Assembly: GCA_013151445.1 (NCBI GenBank)
Contig: JAADIG010000082.1
Span: 1-64,000, forward strand
Reading direction: 5' to 3'
Length of the DNA stretch: 64,000 nucleotides
Origin: Actinomycetota bacterium
GTDB lineage: Bacteria; Actinomycetota; Acidimicrobiia; Spongiisociales; UBA5794
Shown here: positions 10,482-19,747 of the stretch, one piece after another
Numbering within the stretch: the first letter of the stretch is position 1
Layout: each line of letters opens with the position of its first letter
The notes under the pieces: model-generated
Databases searched by the model: none
What the model saw: only the letters and a program-made list of their open reading frames with translations
Told to the model about the DNA's origin: nothing
Position numbers and translations under genes: made by a program

Positions 10482-10955
10482 TCACCGGCGGGCGAGGCTG
10501 TGCATTTGGCGTCTGGTGGCTTGCAGACGTTCGGCCATGATCTCGGCGACACGTCCCATGACGTGGTACCCACATCTGGGGTCCTCATCAAACTTTGCGC
10601 GCAGCGCCGCAGCGTCGAACGCGAAACAGCGCACCGGTGTCTGAGCAATCGCATCGAACTGCCAGATAAACGGCGGGAACAACCACGACCAGCCGAGCGC
10701 CGACCCCTCGGAAATCGTCTGCACGCGCCTGGTGGCCGCCCTGCCCGTATCAACCTTGAGTGAAACCACCCCGGTCCTGATGAGATAGAACGTGTCCGCC
10801 TCGCTACCCGAGCGGAACAGCACGTCGAGTGGTTCGAACTCTTCGGCCCGTACCAGCTCGGCGAGTGACCCCACGTCTTGCGCCGGCAAACCCTTGACGA
10901 ACGGATGGGTACTCAACTGCTGCATGAGATCTGGTGGTGACGACGTTTCTGTCAC
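10482..10955 (-). CDS. cyclic nucleotide-binding domain (Crp-like) protein without obvious HTH
   Basis: FEPLDVLFRSGSEADTFYLIRTGVVSLKVD...; start GTG at 10953-10955 proposed. Confidence 0.75.
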   Translation of the reverse strand: MTETSSPPDLMQQLSTHPFVKGLPAQDVGSLAELVRAEEFEPLDVLFRSGSEADTFYLIRTGVVSLKVDTGRAATRRVQTISEGSALGWSWLFPPFIWQFDAIAQTPVRCFAFDAAALRAKFDEDPRCGYHVMGRVAEIMAERLQATRRQMHSLARR

Positions 10956-11063
10956 GCATTCCTCCGATCTGGATACCCATACCGTACCCCACAACGCCAA
11001 GGGGCGTGTCGCCGACGCCGTGAGAGCACCACTCTCCGGGGTGGTACTGCATAGAATGCCTCC

Positions 11064-11789
11064 ATGCGAGAGACACCAATCAATGAGCCGGTTCCCTATG
11101 AACCCCACATCGGTCAGTCGCGCCAGTACTGGCGTGACATCATCCTTGGTGTCAACGATGGACTCGTCTCGACACTGCTGCTGGTAGCAGGCGTCGTTGG
11201 TGGCGGCCTGTCGTCCGCGATCATTCTGCTCACTGTCCTCGCCGGGGCCGTTGCTGGTGCAATCTCGATGGCGGCCGGCGAGTATCTGGCAACCGAATCA
11301 CAGCGTGAAATCCTCGACGCCGAACTTCGGCTCGAACGTGAACACATTCGGGACCACCGAGAGATGGAAGTCGAGCAGCTCGCCGAAATGTTCACCGACA
11401 TCGGGGTCTCCGGGGAGAAACTCGGCATAGTCGTCGAGGCGTTCAGCGAGACCGACGACATACTCCTCAACTCAATGAAGGTTCTCGAATTCGGTGTCGT
11501 CGACTCCGAGGTGAGATCGTCGTACAAGGCGATGTTCTTCTCCGGCAGTCTATTCCTCGTGGGATCACTCACCTCGGTCATACCCTTCCTCTTCGATATC
11601 TCTCCAACGCGAGGCCTCGCCATAGCGTCAGCTCTGACCGCGGTCGGTCTGTTCATCGTTGGATGGGTGAAAGCATCTGTCACAAAACGCAATCGCATAC
11701 TCGACGGTTTCGCCAACCTCCTCATCGCCGGCCTTGGTGGTGTCCTCGCCTACTTCATCGGCGACGTCGTCCAGAGTCTCATCGGCTGA
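11064..11789 (+). CDS. VIT1/CCC1 family transporter
   Basis: DIILGVNDGLVSTLLLVAGVVGG and AGAISMAAGEYLATESQRE motifs, multiple TM segments. Confidence 0.88.
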   Translation: MRETPINEPVPYEPHIGQSRQYWRDIILGVNDGLVSTLLLVAGVVGGGLSSAIILLTVLAGAVAGAISMAAGEYLATESQREILDAELRLEREHIRDHREMEVEQLAEMFTDIGVSGEKLGIVVEAFSETDDILLNSMKVLEFGVVDSEVRSSYKAMFFSGSLFLVGSLTSVIPFLFDISPTRGLAIASALTAVGLFIVGWVKASVTKRNRILDGFANLLIAGLGGVLAYFIGDVVQSLIG

Positions 11790-12230
11790 CAAGACGGTAG
11801 ACCCGGAGGGACTCGACAAACTCGCCGAGTTCGGTGCCCAACCTTGTGATCTGTGGTCAGAATCAAGGTTCTTGCACACTTATCGCTCGGAGCATCCCGG
11901 TGCCACAGGGTTATCCTGGGCGATACAGTAACCAAGACAAAACGTGCCACCAGTACCACATGACATAATGGTTCGCACAATCATCGGTCGCCACAATGCG
12001 GATCGTCGCGAGGTATTCACCACCGGAGCTCTTCACAGTATTTCACTGAAGATTGCCCGCAGACGACCACAAGTTCGAAGCCGCACGTTGGCCGGATCCC
12101 CTCCCCACCGACGTCTATCTACCAACGTTCACGGCGAGCTGCGACACGGACTCTCATACAGGCGAGATCCAGCCGTCACTAGCGGTTAGCCGCGGCCTCC
12201 GATCCAGAGCACCCCCGAGGTTGGAGGGTG

Positions 12231-12755
12231 TTACCCCGGCACACCCCGGCCAGCACTGTTGTCGGGAGCACCGAGCGACACCACGCTACCCGTCGCCACC
12301 AGCGCGTCAGCGCCGAGATGGCGTTGGACTACCCGGATGACACCACCATGACAAAACGCCACGTGGCGACCGGGTTCGAGATCGTCCCACCAGGACAGCA
12401 CCCGAGTCTTGAACTCGACAACGGACTCACCACCCGGGGCGACAAACGAATCGAAGTCCACCAGCGACCCCTGGACATCCACCGAGAGCTCCTCCCACCG
12501 ACGCCCCTCAATGTCGCCGAAATCGAACTCGGCCAGACGTTCGTCGATACGGGGATCAAAACCGGCAAGAACGGCCGTTTCCACGGACCGCAGCAATGGT
12601 GAAGACCACACGACGTCATAGTCTCCGCAGCGAATCCGCTCCCCCACGGCAGTAGCTTCACACCTCCCGATCGGAGAAAGAACTAGATCGGTGCGACCTG
12701 TGTACCGTCCGCTCGACGACCACTCCGTAGCGCCATGGCGCACGAAATCGACCAT
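12231..12755 (-). CDS. cobC: histidine phosphatase family protein, probable alpha-ribazole phosphatase
   Basis: VDFVRHGATEWSSSGRYTGRTDLVLSPIG (RHG motif), VAFCHGGVIR; located in the cobalamin operon; start inside the longer ORF. Confidence 0.75.
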   Translation of the reverse strand: MVDFVRHGATEWSSSGRYTGRTDLVLSPIGRCEATAVGERIRCGDYDVVWSSPLLRSVETAVLAGFDPRIDERLAEFDFGDIEGRRWEELSVDVQGSLVDFDSFVAPGGESVVEFKTRVLSWWDDLEPGRHVAFCHGGVIRVVQRHLGADALVATGSVVSLGAPDNSAGRGVPG

Positions 12756-13525
12756 CACACCACTGGCAGCCAACGAACCAACTCCCATCCCTGACCAACC
12801 ATGAACACCGCCATTGCGAGGATCGTCATCTCCCCAAACTGTTCGGCAGCACCAAGAATGTCGCCGGTGTAACCGCCGATCTTTCCATGTACCCAGATCA
12901 TGAAGACGGCGACGACGATCACCAGGACACCAACAACGAGTAATCCGTTGACGCCCCACACAACAACGGCAGCGCCCGCGGCCAGCAACGACGACACCAC
13001 CGCTGTTGGCCGATGCAGCTCCCTTGCATACGAAGCACCGAGACCACTCGTCGCAACCGGAGCCGATACAACCATCACACCAACGACGGCGCCGCGAGCC
13101 AAAGAGTGGGCAAGTAGAAGCGTCCACACACCGACGTTGACGGGGAGTGCCGCAAGCGCAGTCACACGCACCAGGACCGTCCCGACGATGGCAAGAACGC
13201 CGAACGTTCCCTGACGGGAGTCCTTCATAATCGAGAGCATCTCGTCGCGTGACCACCCGCCACCGAGGGCATCGAACGTGTCGCCTAGCCCGTCCTCGTG
13301 GAACCCGCCAGTCATCGCCGCTCCGGTGAGGACCGCCAGGGATGCCGAGAGAGTCGGCGAAAGACCCTGCGCGGTGACCCAGAACACGCCCGCCACAAAA
13401 CCTCCGATTACGAGGCCCGCGGCCGGGAACCACGCGATGGCACGAGCTAGCTCAACACTCGTGAGAGTTTCCGAAGGTACCGGCAAACGAGTGAGAAAGC
13501 TCAACGCCCGACGAAGACCCTTCAT
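12755..13525 (-). CDS. cobS: adenosylcobinamide-GDP ribazoletransferase
   Basis: FLTRLPVP, GGFHEDGLGDTFDALGGGWSRDEMLSIMKDSRQGTFG motifs. Confidence 0.95.
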   Translation of the reverse strand: MKGLRRALSFLTRLPVPSETLTSVELARAIAWFPAAGLVIGGFVAGVFWVTAQGLSPTLSASLAVLTGAAMTGGFHEDGLGDTFDALGGGWSRDEMLSIMKDSRQGTFGVLAIVGTVLVRVTALAALPVNVGVWTLLLAHSLARGAVVGVMVVSAPVATSGLGASYARELHRPTAVVSSLLAAGAAVVVWGVNGLLVVGVLVIVVAVFMIWVHGKIGGYTGDILGAAEQFGEMTILAMAVFMVGQGWELVRWLPVV

Positions 13526-14523
13526 TGGCGTCTACGGACTTCACTCGCGGTGGCGACGTCACGGACCGCACGGATTGCCATGCGAAGAACCGGAATCGTC
13601 ATCACCGCCCCCGATGCCTGGCCCAACCCCAACTGAAAATCGAGCAACGGTTCCTTGTGGATCGCGTCAAGCAGTCTCCCGTGCCCAGGCTCGCTGCTCA
13701 GGTGGCCGGCAATGGTGTGACTCAGAACACCCGGAACGCTGATCTCAAGGGGTGCAACAGCAGCGGTCGCACCGTAACCATCAAGAACCATGGGAAGGGA
13801 AAGTCGACGGGCCTCCACCGTCGCGGCTGCGATCGCAACCAGCTCGGAGCCTCCCAGCACCTGCAGACATTCGAGAGGATCCATCAAACCTCGGCTAAAA
13901 ACCGCATCGAAAACGACGGCCCGTTTCCTGGCCAGGGTCTCGTCGTCAACACCTGTTCCACGCCCCACCAGATCGGGGTCCCAGCCGAGAAGAGAACACG
14001 CGATCGCAGCCGCCGCAGTCGTGTTGCCGACGCCAACCTCCCCGAGAAGGAGCAGGTCTGTCGCCTCGGGTAGGTCACGCACCGCGGCCACGCCCTGATC
14101 CCACGCCTTCTGCATCGACTCCTCTGTGAGAGCAGAGTCGGTCCGTAGGTTGCCGGTCTGGTTTCCCACCCCGCAATCAATGACCGTCAGGGTTGCACCC
14201 ACCTCATCGCACAGGACCGGCATCGTGCCTAAACCCCCCGAGATCAGTCGAGTTGCTATGGCGGTCACCTCCGTCGAGTACTGGCTCACCCCTTCGGCAA
14301 CAACGCCGTGATCGCCCGCGAAGACGACCACCGCCGGTTCGTTGATATGGGGCTGGTCGGTCCGTTGCCACCCTGCCAGCCACACAACCAACGCATCCAG
14401 ACGGTCGAACGAGCCGACGGGTCGCATGATGTCGTGCACCCGCCCAAGGACAGCCTTCTGTGCGACCTCATCCGGCTGTACCGTCAGCACGTCCGACTGC
14501 CACTCGTTCACGACGTACCCCAA
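13522..14523 (-). CDS. cobT: nicotinate-nucleotide--dimethylbenzimidazole phosphoribosyltransferase
   Basis: VVFAGDHGVVAEGVSQYSTEVTA, GEVGVGNTTAAAAI, VGRGTGVDDETLARKRAVV. Confidence 0.95.
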   Translation of the reverse strand: MGYVVNEWQSDVLTVQPDEVAQKAVLGRVHDIMRPVGSFDRLDALVVWLAGWQRTDQPHINEPAVVVFAGDHGVVAEGVSQYSTEVTAIATRLISGGLGTMPVLCDEVGATLTVIDCGVGNQTGNLRTDSALTEESMQKAWDQGVAAVRDLPEATDLLLLGEVGVGNTTAAAAIACSLLGWDPDLVGRGTGVDDETLARKRAVVFDAVFSRGLMDPLECLQVLGGSELVAIAAATVEARRLSLPMVLDGYGATAAVAPLEISVPGVLSHTIAGHLSSEPGHGRLLDAIHKEPLLDFQLGLGQASGAVMTIPVLRMAIRAVRDVATASEVRRRQ

Positions 14524-15047
14524 TCCTCTTCGGCGTTCAACGTGAGGACCCGACCGGCCACGACCAGCCCGACATGCTTCGCACGCACCGCGAGGGCGGA
14601 GTTCGCAAACCCCTGAAGATCTCGAAAGGAGCGACCGAGCGGTGTTTCCGGGACAATCCCCATGCCCACCTCGTTGGAGACGATCACTGTCGTTGCGTCT
14701 CTATCACCGCAGACATTGACGAGATCTCCGACACGCGCCAAAACCTCATCGTGAGTTAACCCAAGTTCGACGACCAGGTTCGAAATCCATACAGTGACAC
14801 AATCGATAATCACGGCATGGTGAGGATCGGTGCCCGCCACCACTTCCGGAAGGTCCAGCGGGGCTTCGACCGTGATCCAGGAGGAGGGTCGATCGTCGAT
14901 ATGGAACGCGATTCGCCGCGCCATCTCATCGTCAAGTGGTCGAGCGGTTGCGACAAACGTGACGTCGGACCCTGATCGCTGAGCAAGTCGACACGCAACG
15001 GCTGATTTCCCAGACCGTGCACCACCGAGGATCAGTACAAACGCCAC
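14508..15047 (-). CDS. cobU: bifunctional adenosylcobinamide kinase/guanylyltransferase
   Basis: LILGGARSGKSAVACRLA, FVATARPLDDEMARRIAFH, VSNEVGMGIVPETPLGRSFRD; GTG start at 15045-15047. Confidence 0.93.
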   Translation of the reverse strand: MAFVLILGGARSGKSAVACRLAQRSGSDVTFVATARPLDDEMARRIAFHIDDRPSSWITVEAPLDLPEVVAGTDPHHAVIIDCVTVWISNLVVELGLTHDEVLARVGDLVNVCGDRDATTVIVSNEVGMGIVPETPLGRSFRDLQGFANSALAVRAKHVGLVVAGRVLTLNAEEDWGTS

Positions 15048-15081
15048 TGTGGCCCCACGGACTCTCGATGTGTCCACCGCA

Positions 15082-15645
15082 TCAGAAGTCAATGCCCTTT
15101 TTGGCCCGAATGCCCCTCTCGAAGGCGTGTTTGACACTCCGCATTTCCGTGACCGTATCGGCAACGTCGACAAGTTCCGGTGGTGCATCTCTGCCGGTAA
15201 GAACAATATTCACATGATCCGGGCGGGTCGTGATCACGGTTATTGCCTCATCGAGATCAATCCAACCCCAGGTGAGCGGATAGGTCACTTCATCAAGGAT
15301 CACGAGTGAGTAATCGCCCGACAAGATGACTTCCTTTGCCTTGGACCAGGCCTGTTGTGCGATCGCGGCACTCTCTTCAAGGTCTTCGGAGTCCCACGTG
15401 AATCCGTCGCCAATCGCCCACCAGTCGACCCCAAGACGCTGCGCAGTCTTCTGCTCACCGGTGGCCCAGTCCCCGGATTTAAGAAACTGAACGACGGCAA
15501 CCTTCCACTCACGCGCAACCGCACGGATCATGACACCCATGGCGGCGGTCGACTTGCCCTTCCCATCACCGGTGTTGAGGAGCACCAGAGACGGCGCACG
15601 TCGCAAACCCGGTACCGGGTCTTCGGTCGGTGGCACATCGGTCAT
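15082..15645 (-). CDS. cobO: cob(I)yrinic acid a,c-diamide adenosyltransferase
   Basis: LVLLNTGDGKGKSTAAMGVMIRAV, VILDEVTYPLTWGW, VNIVLTGRDAPPEL. Confidence 0.93.
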   Translation of the reverse strand: MTDVPPTEDPVPGLRRAPSLVLLNTGDGKGKSTAAMGVMIRAVAREWKVAVVQFLKSGDWATGEQKTAQRLGVDWWAIGDGFTWDSEDLEESAAIAQQAWSKAKEVILSGDYSLVILDEVTYPLTWGWIDLDEAITVITTRPDHVNIVLTGRDAPPELVDVADTVTEMRSVKHAFERGIRAKKGIDF

Positions 15646-15690
15646 GCGATTTCTCCTATCCATATCGTACGGTAGCCGCGGCAAACTGCC

Positions 15691-16470
15691 TCACGAGCCG
15701 TTGCTCCGCCACGGAACAACCACTGGGTTTCCGGCATCGTCCTCAAGGATGCGAACACTCGCTCCGTAGTGTTTGCGGATTATCTCGGCGGTGAGAACCT
15801 GGCTGGCTGTACCCTCAGCGACAACGACACCACCGTCCAGCAGGACGAGCGAGTCAGCGAACTGCCCAATCAGAGTCAGGTCGTGCATTGTCGAAATCAC
15901 CGTCAATTGTCGGGTCCTTCTTAGATCATCTATCAGGTCGAGCACCTCCTGCTGATGCCCGACATCAAGTGCCGCGGTCGGTTCGTCGAGAAGCACGAGG
16001 GGTGCCTGTTGAGCGAGGGCGCGCGCCAGCGTCACCCGCTGTGCCTCACCCCCCGATAGTGTCGTCACGAGACGGTCGCGAAAATGTATGAGATCCAGCG
16101 TGGTGAGGACGTCGAACACGATCTCCAGGTCCCTCTTCGACTCGGTACCAAAATGAGAGATGTACGGCGTTCGCCCAAGGAGGACAAAATCGACGACATT
16201 CATCCCCTCCGGTAACACCGGGCTCTGTGGCACATAGGCGACGGTCTGGGCCACCACTCGTCGGTCTAGTGTGCCAATCTCGTCACCATCGAATGTGATC
16301 GAGCCGTCGTACGGCAAGAGCCGAGCAATACCGCGCAGCAACGTCGACTTCCCGGTGCCGTTCGGACCAATGATGCCGAGCCAGGACCCACCGGGGATCT
16401 CCAGGGAAACCCCGTTCAGCACCTCGTGCGAACCGTATCGCATCACAACATCGGCAATACCAACGTTCAC
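15691..16470 (-). CDS. btuD: cobalamin (Fe-siderophore/B12 type) ABC transporter ATP-binding protein
   Basis: Walker A GPNGTGKST, LSGGEAQRV, LLDEPTAALD. Confidence 0.85.
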   Translation of the reverse strand: MNVGIADVVMRYGSHEVLNGVSLEIPGGSWLGIIGPNGTGKSTLLRGIARLLPYDGSITFDGDEIGTLDRRVVAQTVAYVPQSPVLPEGMNVVDFVLLGRTPYISHFGTESKRDLEIVFDVLTTLDLIHFRDRLVTTLSGGEAQRVTLARALAQQAPLVLLDEPTAALDVGHQQEVLDLIDDLRRTRQLTVISTMHDLTLIGQFADSLVLLDGGVVVAEGTASQVLTAEIIRKHYGASVRILEDDAGNPVVVPWRSNGS

Positions 16471-17504
16471 AGAGAGCCACCCTTCGACCGCCTCAGGATC
16501 ATTGCAAAGAAGGGGGCCCCGGCAAAAGCAGTGATCACGCCGAGCGGGAGTTCGGCTGGTGAGGCGATGGTGCGGGCGGCGACATCGGCAAGTACCAGGA
16601 AAACCGCACCAAACAACGTCGACAAGACCAGCAGGCGCCGATAGCTCGACCCGGCGATAAGCCGAACCGTGTGTGGAACGATGATGCCAACGAAGCCGAT
16701 GAGTCCTGAAACGGCAACAACGGCTGCCGTTCCCAGGCTGGCGAAAACAACAACTGTGAGCCGGACCCGGGAGACGTTGATGCCGAGGGCTGAGGCTTCC
16801 TCGTCGCCAACCGACATAACATCAAGCAGGCGGCCATGAAACAAGACGATCCCCACGGACACGACAACGTAGGGAAGCACGAGACGCACCTCACGCCAGG
16901 AGGCCGTCTGGAGCCCACCGAGGATCCATGAATACACCTCGCGTAGGGTCTCACTGTTGCGCTGTTGGAGGTATGTCTGCAGGGCAGTCAGAAACGACGC
17001 TACCGCGACTCCAGCGAGAATGAGTGTGGTCGCCGTACGCCCGGCGCGCAACGAATACCCCACAAAGTACGTGAGTGCGACGGCCCCCAGCGCCCCGATG
17101 AATGCCGCCAACGGCAGCAGTGCAGCAGACAGATTCGCAACACCCGATATGGCGAGTGTGGCGCCGAGTCCGGCGCCGGCGGCCACACCAAGCAACCAGG
17201 GATCGGCGAGGGGGTTTCTAAAGACACCCTGATAGGCGCCGCCAGCAACAGCGAGTGTGCCGCCGACGATCATCCCGAGGATGACACGTGGCAAACGAAT
17301 TTCGGTGAGAATCGCAGACTGTAACTCGGAGAGATTGCTCCCCACCGACACTCCGGGGATCTGGTTCATCAACTCCCGGAACACGTCGGTAGCTGCAAAA
17401 TCTATCGGACCACTGAGAATGCTGAAGAGTCCCGCCGCGGCGAGGGCGAGTAAACCCGCAACCACCCAAGCAAGCGGTAGATATCCGGAGCGGGACTCCT
17501 CCAT
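16467..17504 (-). CDS. btuC: cobalamin ABC transporter permease (FecCD/BtuC family)
   Basis: RLPRVILGMIVGGTLAVAGGAYQGVFRNPLADPWLLGVAAGAGLGA. Confidence 0.9.
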   Translation of the reverse strand: MEESRSGYLPLAWVVAGLLALAAAGLFSILSGPIDFAATDVFRELMNQIPGVSVGSNLSELQSAILTEIRLPRVILGMIVGGTLAVAGGAYQGVFRNPLADPWLLGVAAGAGLGATLAISGVANLSAALLPLAAFIGALGAVALTYFVGYSLRAGRTATTLILAGVAVASFLTALQTYLQQRNSETLREVYSWILGGLQTASWREVRLVLPYVVVSVGIVLFHGRLLDVMSVGDEEASALGINVSRVRLTVVVFASLGTAAVVAVSGLIGFVGIIVPHTVRLIAGSSYRRLLVLSTLFGAVFLVLADVAARTIASPAELPLGVITAFAGAPFFAMILRRSKGGSL

Positions 17505-17507
17505 TGG

Positions 17508-18524
17508 TCAGGACCCGGTCGTTTCAAGGGCTCCGACGACATTGGCGACCGACCGCATATAGTCGACGATGCGGGGGCCCCACCGTGACGCTATATCGTC
17601 ATCGAGTACGACGACACGATTGTTCAACACGGCGCTGAGGCCGCCCCAACCGGCACGTTCAGCAACCGACTCCGGGGATGCGCCACAGCATTTCCCGTCG
17701 GCGAGAAAGATGAAGTCAGGGTTCCGGTCGAGGACCCACTCAGCGGAAAGCTGTGGAAATCCGAAACCGTCGATATCTGCTTCGTCCGCGATGTTGACGA
17801 GTCCAAGCGCGGAATACACTGTCCCGATGAATGTCGATGAAGTCGCTGAATACAAACTTGGATCCAGTTCGTGATAGTACGTCGGAGCATTCTCCAACTC
17901 CGGGAGGGTGGCAACGATGTCGGCAATATCCGTCTGCATCTGCGCCACCAACTCGGCGGCACCTCCAATATTCCCGGTGGCAGCACCGAGCTGCTCGATC
18001 TGGCTGTACACGTCGTCAAACGTGACCGCCGCGGGAGCCATCAGCACCGGTATGTCGAGCAGTGACAACGCTTCGAGAAGCCCATCCGGGTCCCCCGACG
18101 TCACCACAAGATCCGGCTCGTAGGAAGCAATGGCCTCAATATTCGGCTGCCACCCACTCAGGTCGGTGACAGGGGCCTGCGGCGGGTAGTAGGAGAACGA
18201 ATCGACAGCGACAACCTGGTCACCGGCGCCGATCGCGAAAAGCATTTCGGTCCCCGTCGGTGAGATCGAAACGATCCTGATCGGACGTTCGTCGAGTAGG
18301 ACGTTCCCGTTGGCAGCGACCACCGTGATCGGGAACCCGTCGTCGGGAACTTCCGTCGTCGTAGTCGGAGCGAGAGTCGTGGTCGGGGCGAGAGTCGTGG
18401 TCGGAGCGAGCGTTGTTGGGGTTGAGTCTTGGACGACTGGCGCCACGGTCGTGGCGCTGGTTCCTCCCCCGCATGCCGCAGCGACGAGCGCAAACGCGGC
18501 AATCAAGACAATGAGACGTTTCAT
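17508..18524 (-). CDS. btuF: cobalamin ABC transporter substrate-binding lipoprotein
   Basis: Lipobox [37 protein letters not shown]; downstream of a cobalamin riboswitch. Confidence 0.87.
   Translation of the reverse strand: MKRLIVLIAAFALVAAACGGGTSATTVAPVVQDSTPTTLAPTTTLAPTTTLAPTTTTEVPDDGFPITVVAANGNVLLDERPIRIVSISPTGTEMLFAIGAGDQVVAVDSFSYYPPQAPVTDLSGWQPNIEAIASYEPDLVVTSGDPDGLLEALSLLDIPVLMAPAAVTFDDVYSQIEQLGAATGNIGGAAELVAQMQTDIADIVATLPELENAPTYYHELDPSLYSATSSTFIGTVYSALGLVNIADEADIDGFGFPQLSAEWVLDRNPDFIFLADGKCCGASPESVAERAGWGGLSAVLNNRVVVLDDDIASRWGPRIVDYMRSVANVVGALETTGS
18369..18420. repeat. about three tandem 18-bp units encoding (TTLAPT)n linker in BtuF
   Basis: agagtcgtggtcggggcg / agagtcgtggtcggagcg / degenerate third unit; protein TTLAPTTTLAPTTTLAPTTTTEVP. 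Confidence 0.8.
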
Positions 18525-18530
18525 GGAAAG

Positions 18531-18554
18531 AGATCCTCCTTCTGTGGAGGATCT
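18531..18554 (-). promoter_or_regulatory. 9-bp perfect hairpin covering the btuF Shine-Dalgarno
   Basis: Minus strand AGATCCTCC-ACAGAA-GGAGGATCT, with AGGAGG about 10 nt before ATG. Confidence 0.7.
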
Positions 18555-18599
18555 TCGGTGACTAGCCTCGGGTGCGACCTCCTCCTCCGAAACGCAGCA

Positions 18600-18720
18600 C
18601 CACCACGACGCTTCGAGGCGACCTGACTAGCCGGGTGGCATCACAGTTGCGGGACAGTGCCGGAATCTCACCGGACTTCGCTCGAAATATCGTGCCCGGG
18701 TAAACCCGGGAGCAAGCTCG
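18600..18720 (-). promoter_or_regulatory. cobalamin (B12) riboswitch
   Basis: Minus strand GAAGTCCGGTGAGATTCCGGCACTGTCCCGCAACTGTGATGCCACCCGGCTAGTCAGGTCGCC matches the conserved core (CCGGUG..AUUCCGG..CUGUCCCGCAACUGU..AGUCAGG); upstream of btuFCD-cob operon; outer boundaries approximate. Confidence 0.93.
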
Positions 18721-18843
18721 AGGATAGCCCGCAACCGGACCGTCCGCACCGGCCCTGATCAAACCTGCGTCGGCACGCGTGTGATCCGGGTATCCAGATA
18801 CGGTTCTGTCGCTTCTCATCGTGGACCCGCTAGCCTTACAACC

Positions 18844-18984
18844 ATGAAGGCACGACCATCACTCATAGTGGTTGCAGCGGTCGTCGGGGCAGCTCTTGCG
18901 GCGGCCTATACGCTGCGACCAGTGCGCCAGCCGGAAATATCCGGAAGCTGGCAGCCGGTCGCGTCCGCACCACAACGGCGCTGA
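18844..18984 (+). CDS. small (46 aa) single-TM protein
   Basis: MKARPSLIVVAAVVGAALAAAYTLRPVRQPEISGSWQPVASAPQRR; TAGCCT -10-like hexamer 7 nt before ATG; next ORF starts 1 nt after stop. Confidence 0.5.
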   Translation: MKARPSLIVVAAVVGAALAAAYTLRPVRQPEISGSWQPVASAPQRR

Positions 18985-18985
18985 C

Positions 18986-19747
18986 ATGCGTATCGCTATC
19001 GAAGCCACCGACGAGGTCGGTCGACGCGCTGCACGAATCCTTCTCAACGAATTCTCGTTGCTGCGACTTGGTCTTGTGAGCGAGCAACACACGGTAACTG
19101 GCAAGCGGGTTGAACGAGCCACCGATCTCGCTACCTACGACGTCCTTGTGACCGACGCCGCCGACCCGAGATCCGCCTTCGAGAATGCCCTCGATGCAAA
19201 CATCGACTGTGTTGCATGGCGCGGGGCGGAGTATTTCACGAGTTCGCTCTCCGACGAGCTCGAGGTTGCCGGTCGGAGCCTGGTCATCAACGCAAACCTT
19301 GGACAGGGAATCGGCCCGGCACTCGCCGGTCACGAAATTGCCCGCGGTGGTGAGGTGCTCGATGTCGAAATCGCGTGGACCGAACCTGGTCGTTCACTCC
19401 GCCGCGGAACTGCTGTCCCGTTCCCCGAACCGGTCGGCGCTCGATGGGGAAGAACCGACACAGATACCTGGGGACAGTCGGTAACCATCGTCCCCATAAA
19501 GGGAATCTGGGCGGCGGCAATGGCGCGCGTAACAACAGCCGGTACCGAAGGAGTATCGACCCGGGTTGTCGGAGTCTCGGATCAGGCCGCACATCTCGAA
19601 GCTCTCTCGCTCGCTGCGGCCGCAGCGGCCGCAGCTTCGGGGGCGTATCCCATGGGTCGCCAGGGTGCCGCGGATATCGGCGACTCCTATCTCCACCGAG
19701 CGATCGAGATGGGGCTCGACATCGCATTCTTCTCATACAGTTCGTGA
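18986..19747 (+). CDS. Rossmann-like NAD(P)-binding domain protein, function unknown
   Basis: MRIAIEATDEVGRRAARILLNEF...; ATG at 18986 chosen over the longer ORF. Confidence 0.5.
   Translation: MRIAIEATDEVGRRAARILLNEFSLLRLGLVSEQHTVTGKRVERATDLATYDVLVTDAADPRSAFENALDANIDCVAWRGAEYFTSSLSDELEVAGRSLVINANLGQGIGPALAGHEIARGGEVLDVEIAWTEPGRSLRRGTAVPFPEPVGARWGRTDTDTWGQSVTIVPIKGIWAAAMARVTTAGTEGVSTRVVGVSDQAAHLEALSLAAAAAAAASGAYPMGRQGAADIGDSYLHRAIEMGLDIAFFSYSS

Noticed and set aside
12231-13433. 400-aa ORF spanning the phosphatase and cobS region
   Set aside because: Only the C-terminal portion from MVDFVRHGA is phosphatase-like; the remainder is off-frame cobS.
18369-18420. Tandem repeats considered as a possible CRISPR or VNTR array
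   Set aside because: Repeats are directly adjacent with no spacers and encode an in-frame lipoprotein linker.
19610-19650. GCGGCCGCA repeats in the Rossmann-like gene
   Set aside because: Simple poly-alanine codon run (LAAAAAAAAS); low-complexity coding sequence.
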